NCBI RefSeq assembly: GCF_033723955.1 | Contig: NZ_CP137555.1 | Span: 62,001 to 126,000, forward strand | Direction: 5' to 3' | Source: Microbulbifer pacificus | GTDB taxonomy: Bacteria; Pseudomonadota; Gammaproteobacteria; Pseudomonadales; Cellvibrionaceae | DNA: 64,000 nucleotides | Shown here: piece by piece, positions 1-8,534 of the stretch | Layout of the letters: the number at the start of each line of letters is the position of its first letter | Numbering within the stretch: position 1 is the stretch's first letter | Position numbers and translations under genes: made by a program | Notes under the pieces: model-generated | What the model was told of the DNA's origin: nothing | What the model saw: only the letters and a program-made list of their open reading frames with translations | Databases searched by the model: none

Positions 1-413
1 TGTTTAATCTGGTGATGGTGCGCCGCGTCCTGGTCTCCGGCCTGGTAATGGGGGGAATAGCCTTTACCTGTTTTTACATTTTACTGGCACAGGGCTGGGA
101 GCTGGATGCCGCGCGTAATATCGTACTGTTGCTGATGGTGCTGTTCGAAAATGTCCAGGTACTGAACAGCCGTTCCGAAAGCCGTTCCATATTTCACCAA
201 CCGTTTTTCTCCAACCCGATTTTATTGCTGGGCACGCTGGCGGCTCAGGCGTTGCATATCCTGTGCCTGTATTCGCCGTTGATGCAGGAGGTGCTGGGTG
301 TGGCGCCGGTGAGTGGGGCGCAGTGGGGCCTGCTACTGGGCATCGCGCTGTTGCAGTTGCTGGCGATGGAGTTGCTGTTACGCCTCGGCAGGCCAGTACC
401 GGACGCAGGTTGA
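1..413 (+). CDS. P-type cation-transporting ATPase, C-terminal fragment (5' end outside window)
   Basis: The reading frame is open from the first base of the window and ends at a TGA at 411-413, so only about the last 136 residues are present. They form the cation-ATPase C-terminal membrane domain: a hydrophobic helix, a conserved NVQVLNSRSE segment followed by FHQPFFSN, and two more hydrophobic stretches. This pattern is typical of P2-type (Ca2+ or Na+/K+-like) ATPases of bacteria, where the loop with Asn/Ser/Arg precedes transmembrane helix 9. The phosphorylation (DKTGT) and nucleotide-binding domains must lie to the left. The transported ion cannot be told from this piece. An internal GTG at position 12 is not the real start. 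Confidence 0.8.
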   Translation, partial: FNLVMVRRVLVSGLVMGGIAFTCFYILLAQGWELDAARNIVLLLMVLFENVQVLNSRSESRSIFHQPFFSNPILLLGTLAAQALHILCLYSPLMQEVLGVAPVSGAQWGLLLGIALLQLLAMELLLRLGRPVPDAG

Positions 414-425
414 GGTGTGGGGGAA

Positions 426-836
426 TCAGGCTTCGGGGGTTCCGGTATCCTTCACTCCGCGCGCCAGCTCTTCCCGCGCGACGGCGGCCAGATGTTCATA
501 CCGGCGCAGAAAGTCCTGCAGGCTGTCGTCATCCAGCTCTTCCAGATCCAGCAGTGCATTGTGCGCGCCCTTGGTTGCACGGATGAGTTCGTCCAGCTTG
601 AGCTGGATGGCTTCGGTATCCCGGTTCTGGGTGTTCTGGATCAGGAACACCATCATGAAAGTGACCGTGGTTGTAATGGTGTTGATGATCAACTGCCAGG
701 TATTGCTGAAATTGAAGATGGGACCAGCCAGTGCCCACAACACGATGATGCCGAAGGCACCGGCAAAAACTTTCGGTTTTCCGCAGAAATGTGCGGCTGA
801 TTTTGCGAGCCGTGAGTACCAGGTGTTTGGATGCAT
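426..836 (-). CDS. Low-affinity iron permease family protein
   Basis: This is a 136-residue protein whose ATG (834-836) follows an AAAGGA ribosome site eight bases upstream. Residues about 25-45 and 50-68 form two hydrophobic helices, the second followed by the family-typical FLIQNTQNRDTEAIQLKLDE stretch and an acidic helical tail (LEELDDDSLQDF). This matches the small bacterial 'low affinity iron permease' family (PF04120). The family is named after fungal Fet4, but iron transport by the bacterial members is not well shown, and they may simply be small membrane proteins. It lies 15 bases downstream of kup on the same strand and could be cotranscribed with it. Confidence 0.8.
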   Translation of the reverse strand: MHPNTWYSRLAKSAAHFCGKPKVFAGAFGIIVLWALAGPIFNFSNTWQLIINTITTTVTFMMVFLIQNTQNRDTEAIQLKLDELIRATKGAHNALLDLEELDDDSLQDFLRRYEHLAAVAREELARGVKDTGTPEA

Positions 837-851
837 GCGGGTGTCCTTTCG

Positions 852-2747
852 TCAGATTTCGATCTGCGTGCCCAGTTCGATCACACGATTTGCCGGAATT
901 CCGAAATATTCCACGGCACTGCTGGCATTGCGCGCCATCACCGCAAAAATCCGCTCGCGCCAGTAGGCCATACCGCTCGGCAAGCTTTTCAGTGGAAAAA
1001 TCGTTTCCCGACTCAGGAAAAATGACGCCTGCTGCGGATCGACCTGAAGCCCGTGTTCATCGCCCAGTTCCTGCAGTGCCTGCGCGATGTCCGGGCTCTG
1101 CATAAACCCGTAATACAACCTGATGCGGGTACAGCCATTGCCGAAATCGTGCAATCGATACCGTTGATCAAGCGGGACCCGGGGGCGATCGACGACTTTC
1201 ACGTTGAGAAACAGCACGCGTTCATGCAGCACCTTGTTGTGCTTGAGATTGTGCAGCAGTGCGTGGGGCACGGATTCCGGTTTGGAGGTCATGAACACCG
1301 CGGTTCCCGGCACTCGCAGTGGAGGGTCGCGAAACAATAGATTCAGGAATTCCCCGAGTTTCGACTCTTCAAGCTGCAGTCGTTTAATGAGCACCTTCCT
1401 GCCGTCGCGCCAGGTGATCATCAACACCATGGCCGTAGCAGCAATGGCGAGGGGAAACCAGCCACCGTGCCCGATTTTCATCAAGCTCGATGAAAAGAAC
1501 GCGACGTCTATGCTGCTAAAAAATATCGCACCCGCCGCGCACCATGCCAGTGGGTAGTGCCAGCGGAAGCGGTAAACAAACGAGGCGATAACGGTATCCA
1601 TCAGCATGGCGCCGCTCACCGCAACCCCATAGGCCGCCGCCAGATTCGACGACGAACCGAAACCGATGACCGCAGCCAGAACCAGGATCAGTAGCAGCCA
1701 GTTAATACCCGGCATATAGATCTGCCCCGCCTGGAGCGGGGAGGTATGTCGCACCGCCATGCGGGGCAGGTAGCCCAGCTGTATCGCCTGTTTTGCCAGG
1801 GAAAAGACACCGGAAATGCACGCCTGGGAGGCAATCACCGTCGCCGCTGTGGCCAGTGCCACCATCGGATACAGCGCCCAGCTCGGGAACATGCGAAAAA
1901 ACGGATTGTCTACCGCACCCGGTTCGGACATCAGCAGTGCTCCCTGGCCGAGATAATTCAGCGTGAGCGCAGGGAACACCAATCCACCCCAGGCGAGCTT
2001 GATCGGACCGCGGCCAAAATGGCCCATATCGGCGTACAGGGCCTCGGCGCCGGTGAATACCAGCAGCACCGCACCGAGTATGGCGAAGGAGCCAACGCCG
2101 TGGCTCGTGATAAAAACCAGCGCGTGAATGGGATTAAGGGCCTGGAGGATGGCCGGGTTGCCAACAGTCGCGTGGATACCCGACACCATGAGCACCAAAA
2201 ACCACAGCGCCGTAATCGGCCCGAACAGCGCGCCGACCATGGCGGTACCAAAACGCTGCAGGAAAAATAACGCCACTAATACGACGATGGTCAGGGGCAA
2301 GACGAAGGGATGCAGGAACTCTACGCCCACCTCGAGCCCCTCTATGGCCGATAGCACCGAGATTGCCGGGGTAATCACCGCATCGCCGAAAAACAGCGCC
2401 ACACCACACAAGCCCGCGGTGGCTATCAGCCAGCGCATGCGACGGTTGTGGCCACGGGTTGCTGCCAGTGCCAGGGCGGTCAGTGCCATGATGCCGCCCT
2501 CACCATCGTTGTCGGCCCGCATGATCAGCAGCACGTACTTGATGGTAACCAGAAGCATCAGCGCCCAGAATATCGCCGAGATACCGCCCAGGATATTGGC
2601 CTGTGTCAGTGGCAGGCCGTGTTCAGAATGAAAGATCAATTTGACGGCGTAGAGTGGGCTGGTGCCGATGTCACCAAAAACAATCCCGAGCGCGGCCAGG
2701 GTAAGGGCCGCGCGGCTTGGACCATTTTCGCGCGTCGATTCAGTCAT
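852..2747 (-). CDS. kup: K+ uptake protein Kup
   Basis: This is a 631-residue KUP/HAK/KT family potassium transporter, close to the usual 620-630 residues. The N-terminal part holds about twelve membrane segments. The first contains the family signature with VFGDIGTSPLYAVK near residues 23-36, and the ADNDGEGGIMAL motif follows near residue 78. The last 180 residues form the cytoplasmic domain. Kup proteins are H+-coupled K+ symporters of the inner membrane that work best at low pH or high osmolarity. The ATG at 2745-2747 is the natural start, since the conserved LGIVFGDIG begins about 20 residues later. The stop is 15 bases from the iron permease family gene downstream. Confidence 0.95.
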   Translation of the reverse strand: MTESTRENGPSRAALTLAALGIVFGDIGTSPLYAVKLIFHSEHGLPLTQANILGGISAIFWALMLLVTIKYVLLIMRADNDGEGGIMALTALALAATRGHNRRMRWLIATAGLCGVALFFGDAVITPAISVLSAIEGLEVGVEFLHPFVLPLTIVVLVALFFLQRFGTAMVGALFGPITALWFLVLMVSGIHATVGNPAILQALNPIHALVFITSHGVGSFAILGAVLLVFTGAEALYADMGHFGRGPIKLAWGGLVFPALTLNYLGQGALLMSEPGAVDNPFFRMFPSWALYPMVALATAATVIASQACISGVFSLAKQAIQLGYLPRMAVRHTSPLQAGQIYMPGINWLLLILVLAAVIGFGSSSNLAAAYGVAVSGAMLMDTVIASFVYRFRWHYPLAWCAAGAIFFSSIDVAFFSSSLMKIGHGGWFPLAIAATAMVLMITWRDGRKVLIKRLQLEESKLGEFLNLLFRDPPLRVPGTAVFMTSKPESVPHALLHNLKHNKVLHERVLFLNVKVVDRPRVPLDQRYRLHDFGNGCTRIRLYYGFMQSPDIAQALQELGDEHGLQVDPQQASFFLSRETIFPLKSLPSGMAYWRERIFAVMARNASSAVEYFGIPANRVIELGTQIEI

Positions 2748-2788
2748 TCGGCGCTACAGATAGAGGAAATTCCCCACGTCAGCGAACG

Positions 2789-4771
2789 TCAGGGAGTCAC
2801 GATATTGAACCAGAACTCGAAGTTGTCCAGGTAAGACATCAACTCATCCACCTTGGCCTGGCTGCCATTCACCTTGACCTTGCTTGCGGACACTGCGTCT
2901 TTCATCGTGGTCTGCTTCAACACAATCTGGTTCAGGGTATCCCGGGACAGCTGCAGCGTGGCATCGGCATCCTTTGCCTGGCGTTTGGGGGTATGGTTGA
3001 GCACACCATTGACCATCTCCAGCACGTATTTTTCACCGATATCCGCAAAGTCCATATTGATAACGATACGCTTGCCGGCTGCCTTGTCGGCGTTGAGTCG
3101 CATGGCGAGGTAGTCAAAAAACAGGTCCAGATCCATTGCGCGCACCGTATCGGGACTCGCGGTATTGGGCGCAGGTAATTTCGCCACACCGTTCCGCAGC
3201 TCCTTGGCGCCGGTCAGATAGAAGTTGCGCCAGGGTCCGCTCTCTGCCTGGTAACCCAACTGCTCCAGTGCATCGGCCTGCAGGTTTTTCGCCGCGGTAT
3301 TGGTCGGGTCGGCAAACACGGCATGATTCACCACTTGTGCCACCCAGCGGTATTCGCCCTTGTCATAATAGGCCTTCGCTTTTTTCAGTAACGCATCCGT
3401 ACCGCCCATCATTTCGACATAGCGTTTGGAAGCGTCTACCGGGGTCAGCTCATGTAATGTAGCCGGATTACCGATAAACCAGCCGAGATACAGCACATAG
3501 GTAGCCTTCACGTCGTGATTGAGCGATCCGTAGTAGCCGCGATTGGAGAAGTGTTTGGCGATGCTATCCGGTAGCTGAATTTTCTCGGCGATCTCCACCA
3601 TGGTGTAGCCCTGATTCGCCAGGCGCAGGGTTTCATCGTTGATGTAGCGATACATATCCCGCTGCAGACCGATATGTTCATTCAGCGCCTCGTTACCCCA
3701 TACCGGCCAATGATGCATGGAAAACATCACCTGGGCCTCGTCCCCCCACATGTCCAGCGCCTGGTTCAGGTATTTTGACCAGGCCAGTGGATCGCGGATT
3801 TTGGCGCCGCGCAGTGAATAGGTGTTGTGCAGGGTATGGGTTGAATCCTCCGCGGCATTCAGCGCATTTTTTTCCTTGATATAGAACAGCATCTCGGAGG
3901 GCGCCTCGGTGTTTGGCGCATACAGGAATTCGTAGGTCAAGCCATCGATGGTGCGGGTTTCCCCGGTCTTATTGATGATGTCTGTGGGAGGGATCAGCGT
4001 CACGGTACCTGCGGAGGTAGTGGTACCGAGACCGGTTCCGACCTGTCCAGTCGGATCCGGCGGCAGAAGGTTGCCATACATATAGCTGGCACGGCGACTC
4101 ATAGCATTACCCGCCATGACGTTTTCGGCCACGGCCGCATCCAGGAACCCCACCGGCGCAAATATTTTGACCTTGCCCGACTTTACGTCGGCTTCATCGA
4201 CGACGCCTCGCACACCTCCGTAGTGATCTACATGGCTGTGGGTGTATATCACCGCTACCACGGGTTTTTTAGGGCGATGCAGGTAATAAAGGTCCAGTGC
4301 GACCTTGGCAGTTTCTGCAGAAATCAATGGGTCAAAAATGGTAATCCCGGCTTTGCCCTCAACAATGGTCATGTTAGAGAGATCCTGGTTGCGCACCTGG
4401 TAAATGCCGTCGGTGACTTCAAACAGTCCGGAAATATTGGTCAGCTGGGATTGGCGCCAAAGGCTCGGATTGACCGTATCCGGTGCGGGCTCTCCTTCCT
4501 TGATAAAACTGTACTGCTGCGGGTTCCAGATGGGATTGCCCTGCTTGCCCTTGATCATCTCGGTAGGTAGCGGTGCAACGAAGCCCTTGTGCGCCTGCTC
4601 GAACGAGGTTTTGTCGGAGAAGGGTAAATACTTTAAAAGCGTGTCGTTGGCGGCCTTGGTGGCGCTTGTGGCTGGTTTGGGCTTTTCCGCTGCAATTGCC
4701 GTTAACGTGAGCGCGAAACTCACCATTATCACCGCGATGCACTTCAACGGATTAGCAAGGGAAAATTTCAT
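2789..4771 (-). CDS. Alkyl sulfatase, SdsA1-like metallo-beta-lactamase-fold hydrolase, exported
   Basis: I place the start at the ATG at 4769-4771 because a GAGG ribosome site lies seven bases upstream and a clean signal peptide follows (MKFSLANPL then a hydrophobic core ending in AIAAE). The upstream in-frame start at 4801 would bury it. The 660-residue product has the zinc-binding motif THSHVDH (His178, His180, Asp182, His183), a middle alkylsulfatase dimerization domain and a C-terminal SCP2-like domain that binds the alkyl chain. This is the architecture of SdsA1 of Pseudomonas, which cleaves sulfate from SDS and other primary alkyl sulfates. The product acts in the periplasm or is secreted. 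It stands alone between kup and ppsA, so its role may be sulfate scavenging or surfactant detoxification. Confidence 0.9.
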   Translation of the reverse strand: MKFSLANPLKCIAVIMVSFALTLTAIAAEKPKPATSATKAANDTLLKYLPFSDKTSFEQAHKGFVAPLPTEMIKGKQGNPIWNPQQYSFIKEGEPAPDTVNPSLWRQSQLTNISGLFEVTDGIYQVRNQDLSNMTIVEGKAGITIFDPLISAETAKVALDLYYLHRPKKPVVAVIYTHSHVDHYGGVRGVVDEADVKSGKVKIFAPVGFLDAAVAENVMAGNAMSRRASYMYGNLLPPDPTGQVGTGLGTTTSAGTVTLIPPTDIINKTGETRTIDGLTYEFLYAPNTEAPSEMLFYIKEKNALNAAEDSTHTLHNTYSLRGAKIRDPLAWSKYLNQALDMWGDEAQVMFSMHHWPVWGNEALNEHIGLQRDMYRYINDETLRLANQGYTMVEIAEKIQLPDSIAKHFSNRGYYGSLNHDVKATYVLYLGWFIGNPATLHELTPVDASKRYVEMMGGTDALLKKAKAYYDKGEYRWVAQVVNHAVFADPTNTAAKNLQADALEQLGYQAESGPWRNFYLTGAKELRNGVAKLPAPNTASPDTVRAMDLDLFFDYLAMRLNADKAAGKRIVINMDFADIGEKYVLEMVNGVLNHTPKRQAKDADATLQLSRDTLNQIVLKQTTMKDAVSASKVKVNGSQAKVDELMSYLDNFEFWFNIVTP

Positions 4772-4874
4772 GACGGGCACCTCATATTTATTACTGTGCA
4801 AAGCCTAGTCAGTATTCAACAGGTTGTGCCGCCGGTATTGCGTCTCTTTGCACCCGAGCATTGCCCAGTCTCGC

Positions 4875-7307
4875 CTAAGAGGTTCCCGAATCGCCGTTGG
4901 CCACCTTGGTTTCCATTGCCACCACCTTTTCGATGGTGCGCAACAGTGCATCGGGGCTGAGGCTGATGGAGGTGATACCCAGGCTAACCAGATATTCCGC
5001 TACCTCGGGGTAGTTGGACGGCGCTTCGCCACAAATACCGGCGGGAATGCCGTTGCGCTTTGCGCCCTCAATTGCCAGCCGTATCATCTGCATTACCCCC
5101 GGGTCGCGCTCATCGAAGTCGAACGAGACAATATCGGAGTCGCGATCCACGCCCAACACCAACTGGGTAAGGTCGTTGGAGCCAATGGAAATGCCATCGA
5201 ACAGCTGGCTGAAGGCATCGATCTGCACCACATTGTTGGGGATCTCGCACATCACATAGACTTCAAGGCCCGCTTCACCCTGCGTAAGCCCATGCTCGGC
5301 CATGGCCGCCAGTACCTTTTCGCCCTCGGGAATACGACGACAGAACGGGATCATAACCTTGATATTGTCCAGTCCCATTTCTTCCCGTGCGCGTTTCAAT
5401 GCCGCACATTCCAACGCGAAGCCCTCGGCATAGGCGGGATGCGCATATCGCGCGGCGCCGCGGAACCCCAGCATCGGGTTTTCCTCGTGGGGCTCAAAAC
5501 TGCTGCCGCCAATAAGGCGTGCATATTCATTGCTCTTGAAATCGGAGGTGCGCACGATCACCGGTCGTGGGTAAAAGGCGGCGGCGATGGTGCCAATCCC
5601 TTCGGAGAGTTTCTGGATAAAAAACTCATTGCCGTTTTCGTAGTAGGCTGTCAGCGCTTTCAGGGCATTGCGGTCCTGTTCATCCGTCACCTTGTCCGGG
5701 CACGCCAGTGCCATGGGGTGGGCCTTGATGTGTTCGCTGACGATAAACTCCATCCGTGCCAGGCCCACGCCCTGACAGGGCAGCGCACTCAGGCGAAACG
5801 CCTGCTCTGGGCTGCCCAGATTGATCATCATCCTGGTTTTTGGTGTGGGCACCTGATCAAGTGCGGTGGTGGTGATATCGAACGGCAGTTCGCCACGGTA
5901 GATTTTCCCGATATCGCCCTCAGCACAGGAGAGCGTCACCACTTCGCCGTCCTGCAGGGGGTGGTCGCTACCAATTCCCACCACGGCGGGAATGCCAAAC
6001 TCCCGCGCCACAATGGCGGCGTGACAGGTGCGGCCGCCGCGCTCGGTAACCACTGCCGCCGCCTTGCGCATTGCCGGCCCCCAGTCGGGACTGGTGCTCT
6101 CGGCGAACAGGATCTCGCCCTCATTAAATGCCGACAGCTGCGTCGCGTCAGAGACACGGCGTAGTTTGCCGCTCGCTATGCCTGTGCCTATGGCACGGCC
6201 GGTGGAGAGCAGTGCGGATTTTTCCGGCTTCTCGCTGAATCGATAGCGCTTCAACAGATTGCGGGGTTTTTGCGAGGCCACGGTTTCCGGACGCGCCTGG
6301 AGCAAATACAGCTGACCATCGTCACCATCTTTGGCCCATTCCAGATCCATGGGGCAGGGCGCACCGCGTTCGGCGCTGTAATGTTTTTCGGTTTCAATGG
6401 CGTAATCCGCCAGGATCAATACATCGGTATCGGTCAGGCTGTAGTGGGCGCGACGCGCGTCCGGGGTTTCAATATTGTGCAGTTCCTGGCTGTTAAGGTC
6501 CTCGTCGCACACCAGGGTCTGTTGCTTGGCGCCAAGCTGCCGGCGCAGCACACAACGATGCCCGCGCTCAAAGGTGGGTTTGTGCACGTAAAATTCATCC
6601 GGGTCCACGAGTCCCTGGACAATATTCTCACCGAGGCCGTAGGCGGAGGTGATGAACACCACGTCGCGAAAGCCGCTGTCGGTATCCAGGGTGAACATCA
6701 CACCGCTGGAACCGTGGTCCGCGCGCACCATTTTCATCACGGCAATGGCGAGGAAGACCTTGAAATGGTCAAAGCCGTTGCGCTCGCGGTAACTGATGGC
6801 ACGCGCGGTAAACAGGGAGGCAAAGCAGCGGCGGCAGGCCTCCAGCAGGCCGTCGAGATTGCCGATATTCAGGAAACTTTCGTGCTGCCCGGCAAAACTG
6901 GCTTCTGGCAGATCTTCGGCGGTGGCGGAGCTGCGCACGGCGAGCCGCAATTGCGGCCCGTATTGTTCGCAAAGTTCCACATAGGCGGCGGCAATTTCCC
7001 GCACCAGTTCATCTGGCAACCCCGCCTCGTATACGATGGCGCGCGCCTGTGCCGCGATTTCAGCCTGCTGATTGCTGTCGGCACTCGCGAGACTGGCGAG
7101 CAGTTTGCGCAGCGGCTGCCACGCAGAGGCCTGGTCCAGCATGTCGCGATACGCGTCTGCGGTAATGGAGAATCCGTTCGGTACGTGAATCCCTTTTGGG
7201 GTTAGGGTCCGATACATTTCCCCCAGGGAGGCGGCTTTTCCGCCCACGGCAGAAATATCGGAAAGACCGGTTTCTGCAAACCAGCGGATGTAGTGGTAAT
7301 CAGCCAT
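4875..7307 (-). CDS. ppsA: Phosphoenolpyruvate synthase
   Basis: PEP synthase converts pyruvate + ATP to PEP + AMP + Pi and is the entry to gluconeogenesis. The 810-residue form starting at the ATG at 7305-7307 begins a few residues before the family N-terminus (YIRWFAETGLSD, then VGGKAASLGEM). Earlier in-frame starts exist at 7334 (ATG) and 7343 (TTG). The order is an N-terminal ATP-binding domain, a central phosphohistidine domain with GGRTCHAAIVARE (His near residue 429), and a C-terminal PEP-utilizing barrel with the GFRGAARY and GSNDLTQLVLGVDRD motifs. It is divergent from the usp-ndvB pair across a 237-base spacer, which suggests shared control with the stress block. Confidence 0.95.
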   Translation of the reverse strand: MADYHYIRWFAETGLSDISAVGGKAASLGEMYRTLTPKGIHVPNGFSITADAYRDMLDQASAWQPLRKLLASLASADSNQQAEIAAQARAIVYEAGLPDELVREIAAAYVELCEQYGPQLRLAVRSSATAEDLPEASFAGQHESFLNIGNLDGLLEACRRCFASLFTARAISYRERNGFDHFKVFLAIAVMKMVRADHGSSGVMFTLDTDSGFRDVVFITSAYGLGENIVQGLVDPDEFYVHKPTFERGHRCVLRRQLGAKQQTLVCDEDLNSQELHNIETPDARRAHYSLTDTDVLILADYAIETEKHYSAERGAPCPMDLEWAKDGDDGQLYLLQARPETVASQKPRNLLKRYRFSEKPEKSALLSTGRAIGTGIASGKLRRVSDATQLSAFNEGEILFAESTSPDWGPAMRKAAAVVTERGGRTCHAAIVAREFGIPAVVGIGSDHPLQDGEVVTLSCAEGDIGKIYRGELPFDITTTALDQVPTPKTRMMINLGSPEQAFRLSALPCQGVGLARMEFIVSEHIKAHPMALACPDKVTDEQDRNALKALTAYYENGNEFFIQKLSEGIGTIAAAFYPRPVIVRTSDFKSNEYARLIGGSSFEPHEENPMLGFRGAARYAHPAYAEGFALECAALKRAREEMGLDNIKVMIPFCRRIPEGEKVLAAMAEHGLTQGEAGLEVYVMCEIPNNVVQIDAFSQLFDGISIGSNDLTQLVLGVDRDSDIVSFDFDERDPGVMQMIRLAIEGAKRNGIPAGICGEAPSNYPEVAEYLVSLGITSISLSPDALLRTIEKVVAMETKVANGDSGTS

Positions 7308-7544
7308 GTCGAGTGTAACGCCTGAAATTGACATGTATTTCAACGCGAGTTGCGTTTATTTTCTTCTATCCCAAAATAGCCGAGCTAAGCTCTAAGCGCG
7401 CCCTGTTTTTCCGCATTTCTTGTGTTAAGCGCCAGCAATAGCGGAGCAATATCCGCTCTTAATAATTCCGCTGACGTAATTTTCTTTTTTGCCACTTTTT
7501 TGGCCACTTTAAGCTTTGCCGATCCAATTCCGGGGGGAGCCGCT
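7308..7544. promoter_or_regulatory. Divergent promoter region between ppsA and usp, with an 18-bp inverted repeat
   Basis: This 237-base spacer must carry the promoters of ppsA (leftward) and of the usp-ndvB transcript (rightward). It includes a perfect 6-6-6 inverted repeat, AGCGGA-GCAATA-TCCGCT, at 7440-7457. A strong ribosome site, GGGGGAG at 7532-7538, lies six bases before the usp ATG. I found no convincing FNR/Anr-type TTGAT-N4-ATCAA site by eye and no clear sigma-70 hexamer pair. That the repeat is an operator is inference from its position only. Confidence 0.4.
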
Positions 7545-8534
7545 ATGCCGTTCAAACACCTGTTAATTCCGTTGGACAGTTCGTCACTTGCCGAGGAAGC
7601 TATCGCACATGCGATTCCCATAGCGCGGCAAAGTGGTGCCGACATCCACCTGCTGCATGTGCAGAAATCCTCCTCCCATACCGATGATCATTGCACCGAT
7701 CCGGTGGACTGGCGGCTGCGGCGTGCCGAAATTCGCAGCTACCTGAACAGCCTCAACGAGCAGATAGCCGCTCAGGACATCCAGGTAACCGTCAACATTG
7801 TGGAGGGCCGCCCGGCGGAACAGATTGTCGAGTACTGTGAAAAACATGCGATCGACCTGATCGTCATTACTGCCTATGGCAAGGGCGGAATCAGCCGCTT
7901 TGACTTCGGCAGTACCGCGCAGAAGGTGTTCAGCGGTGCCGGGCGCTCCTTCCTGATCGTGCGACCCGGTGATCGGCCCTCGTCGCAGGAGCCAACCGCC
8001 TATCGGCGGATACTGGTATCCATGGACGGCTCGCCGCGCTCAGAATGGGTCGCGTGCAAGGTGGCTTCACTCATGCGTGGCCAAGAAGTGGAGATCATCC
8101 TGCTACAGGTGATTGCCGTACCCGAAATGCCGCGGCGCATGCCTATCACCCGTGAGGAGCACGCAACACGGGAGAAATTTGTCGAGAGCAACCGCCGCGC
8201 GGCGGAGGCTTACCTGGAAGAAATTGCCAATCAACTGAAGAACGGCATCAAGGTGCGTCCGCGGTTACTGATTGCCCAGAATGTTGCCGAGCGCATTTAT
8301 GCGACGGCGGCGGAAGAGGGGGTGGACCTGATCGCAATGAGCGCCCACGACTGGCAGACCGGGGCGCAACAGGTCACCGGTACTCTCTGCCATACCGTGA
8401 TGTGCCACAGCAGACTGCCGGTTCTGGTGTTCCAGGACATGCCCGAATCCCAATTGCAGGCACTGCGCGGCGGTGTCGACACTGATCATTCATCCCACCC
8501 ATCATTAGCGAATAACGGCACCAATCATCAATGA
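7545..8534 (+). CDS. Tandem universal stress protein (two USP domains)
   Basis: The ATG at 7545 is chosen because GGGGGAG sits just upstream and the first USP strand (FKHLLIPLDSS) begins at residue 3. An in-frame start at 7422 would add 41 unrelated residues. The 329-residue protein has two alpha/beta USP domains. The first (about 1-147) ends with a GKGG...GS nucleotide-binding-like motif and RSFLIVRPG. The second (about 160-310) starts RRILVSMDGS and lacks a clear G-x2-G motif, so perhaps only domain 1 binds ATP. USPs are cytoplasmic and rise under starvation, hypoxia or envelope stress. Its stop codon overlaps the ndvB start (ATGA, 8531-8534), so translation is probably coupled. Confidence 0.9.
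   Translation: MPFKHLLIPLDSSSLAEEAIAHAIPIARQSGADIHLLHVQKSSSHTDDHCTDPVDWRLRRAEIRSYLNSLNEQIAAQDIQVTVNIVEGRPAEQIVEYCEKHAIDLIVITAYGKGGISRFDFGSTAQKVFSGAGRSFLIVRPGDRPSSQEPTAYRRILVSMDGSPRSEWVACKVASLMRGQEVEIILLQVIAVPEMPRRMPITREEHATREKFVESNRRAAEAYLEEIANQLKNGIKVRPRLLIAQNVAERIYATAAEEGVDLIAMSAHDWQTGAQQVTGTLCHTVMCHSRLPVLVFQDMPESQLQALRGGVDTDHSSHPSLANNGTNHQ

Noticed and set aside
4824..7205. Long plus-strand frames opposite ppsA
   Set aside because: Shadow frames of a well-conserved enzyme gene.
7422..7544. Upstream extension of the universal stress protein to 7422
   Set aside because: GGGGGAG lies before the ATG at 7545 and the extra residues match no USP; the region is better read as promoter.
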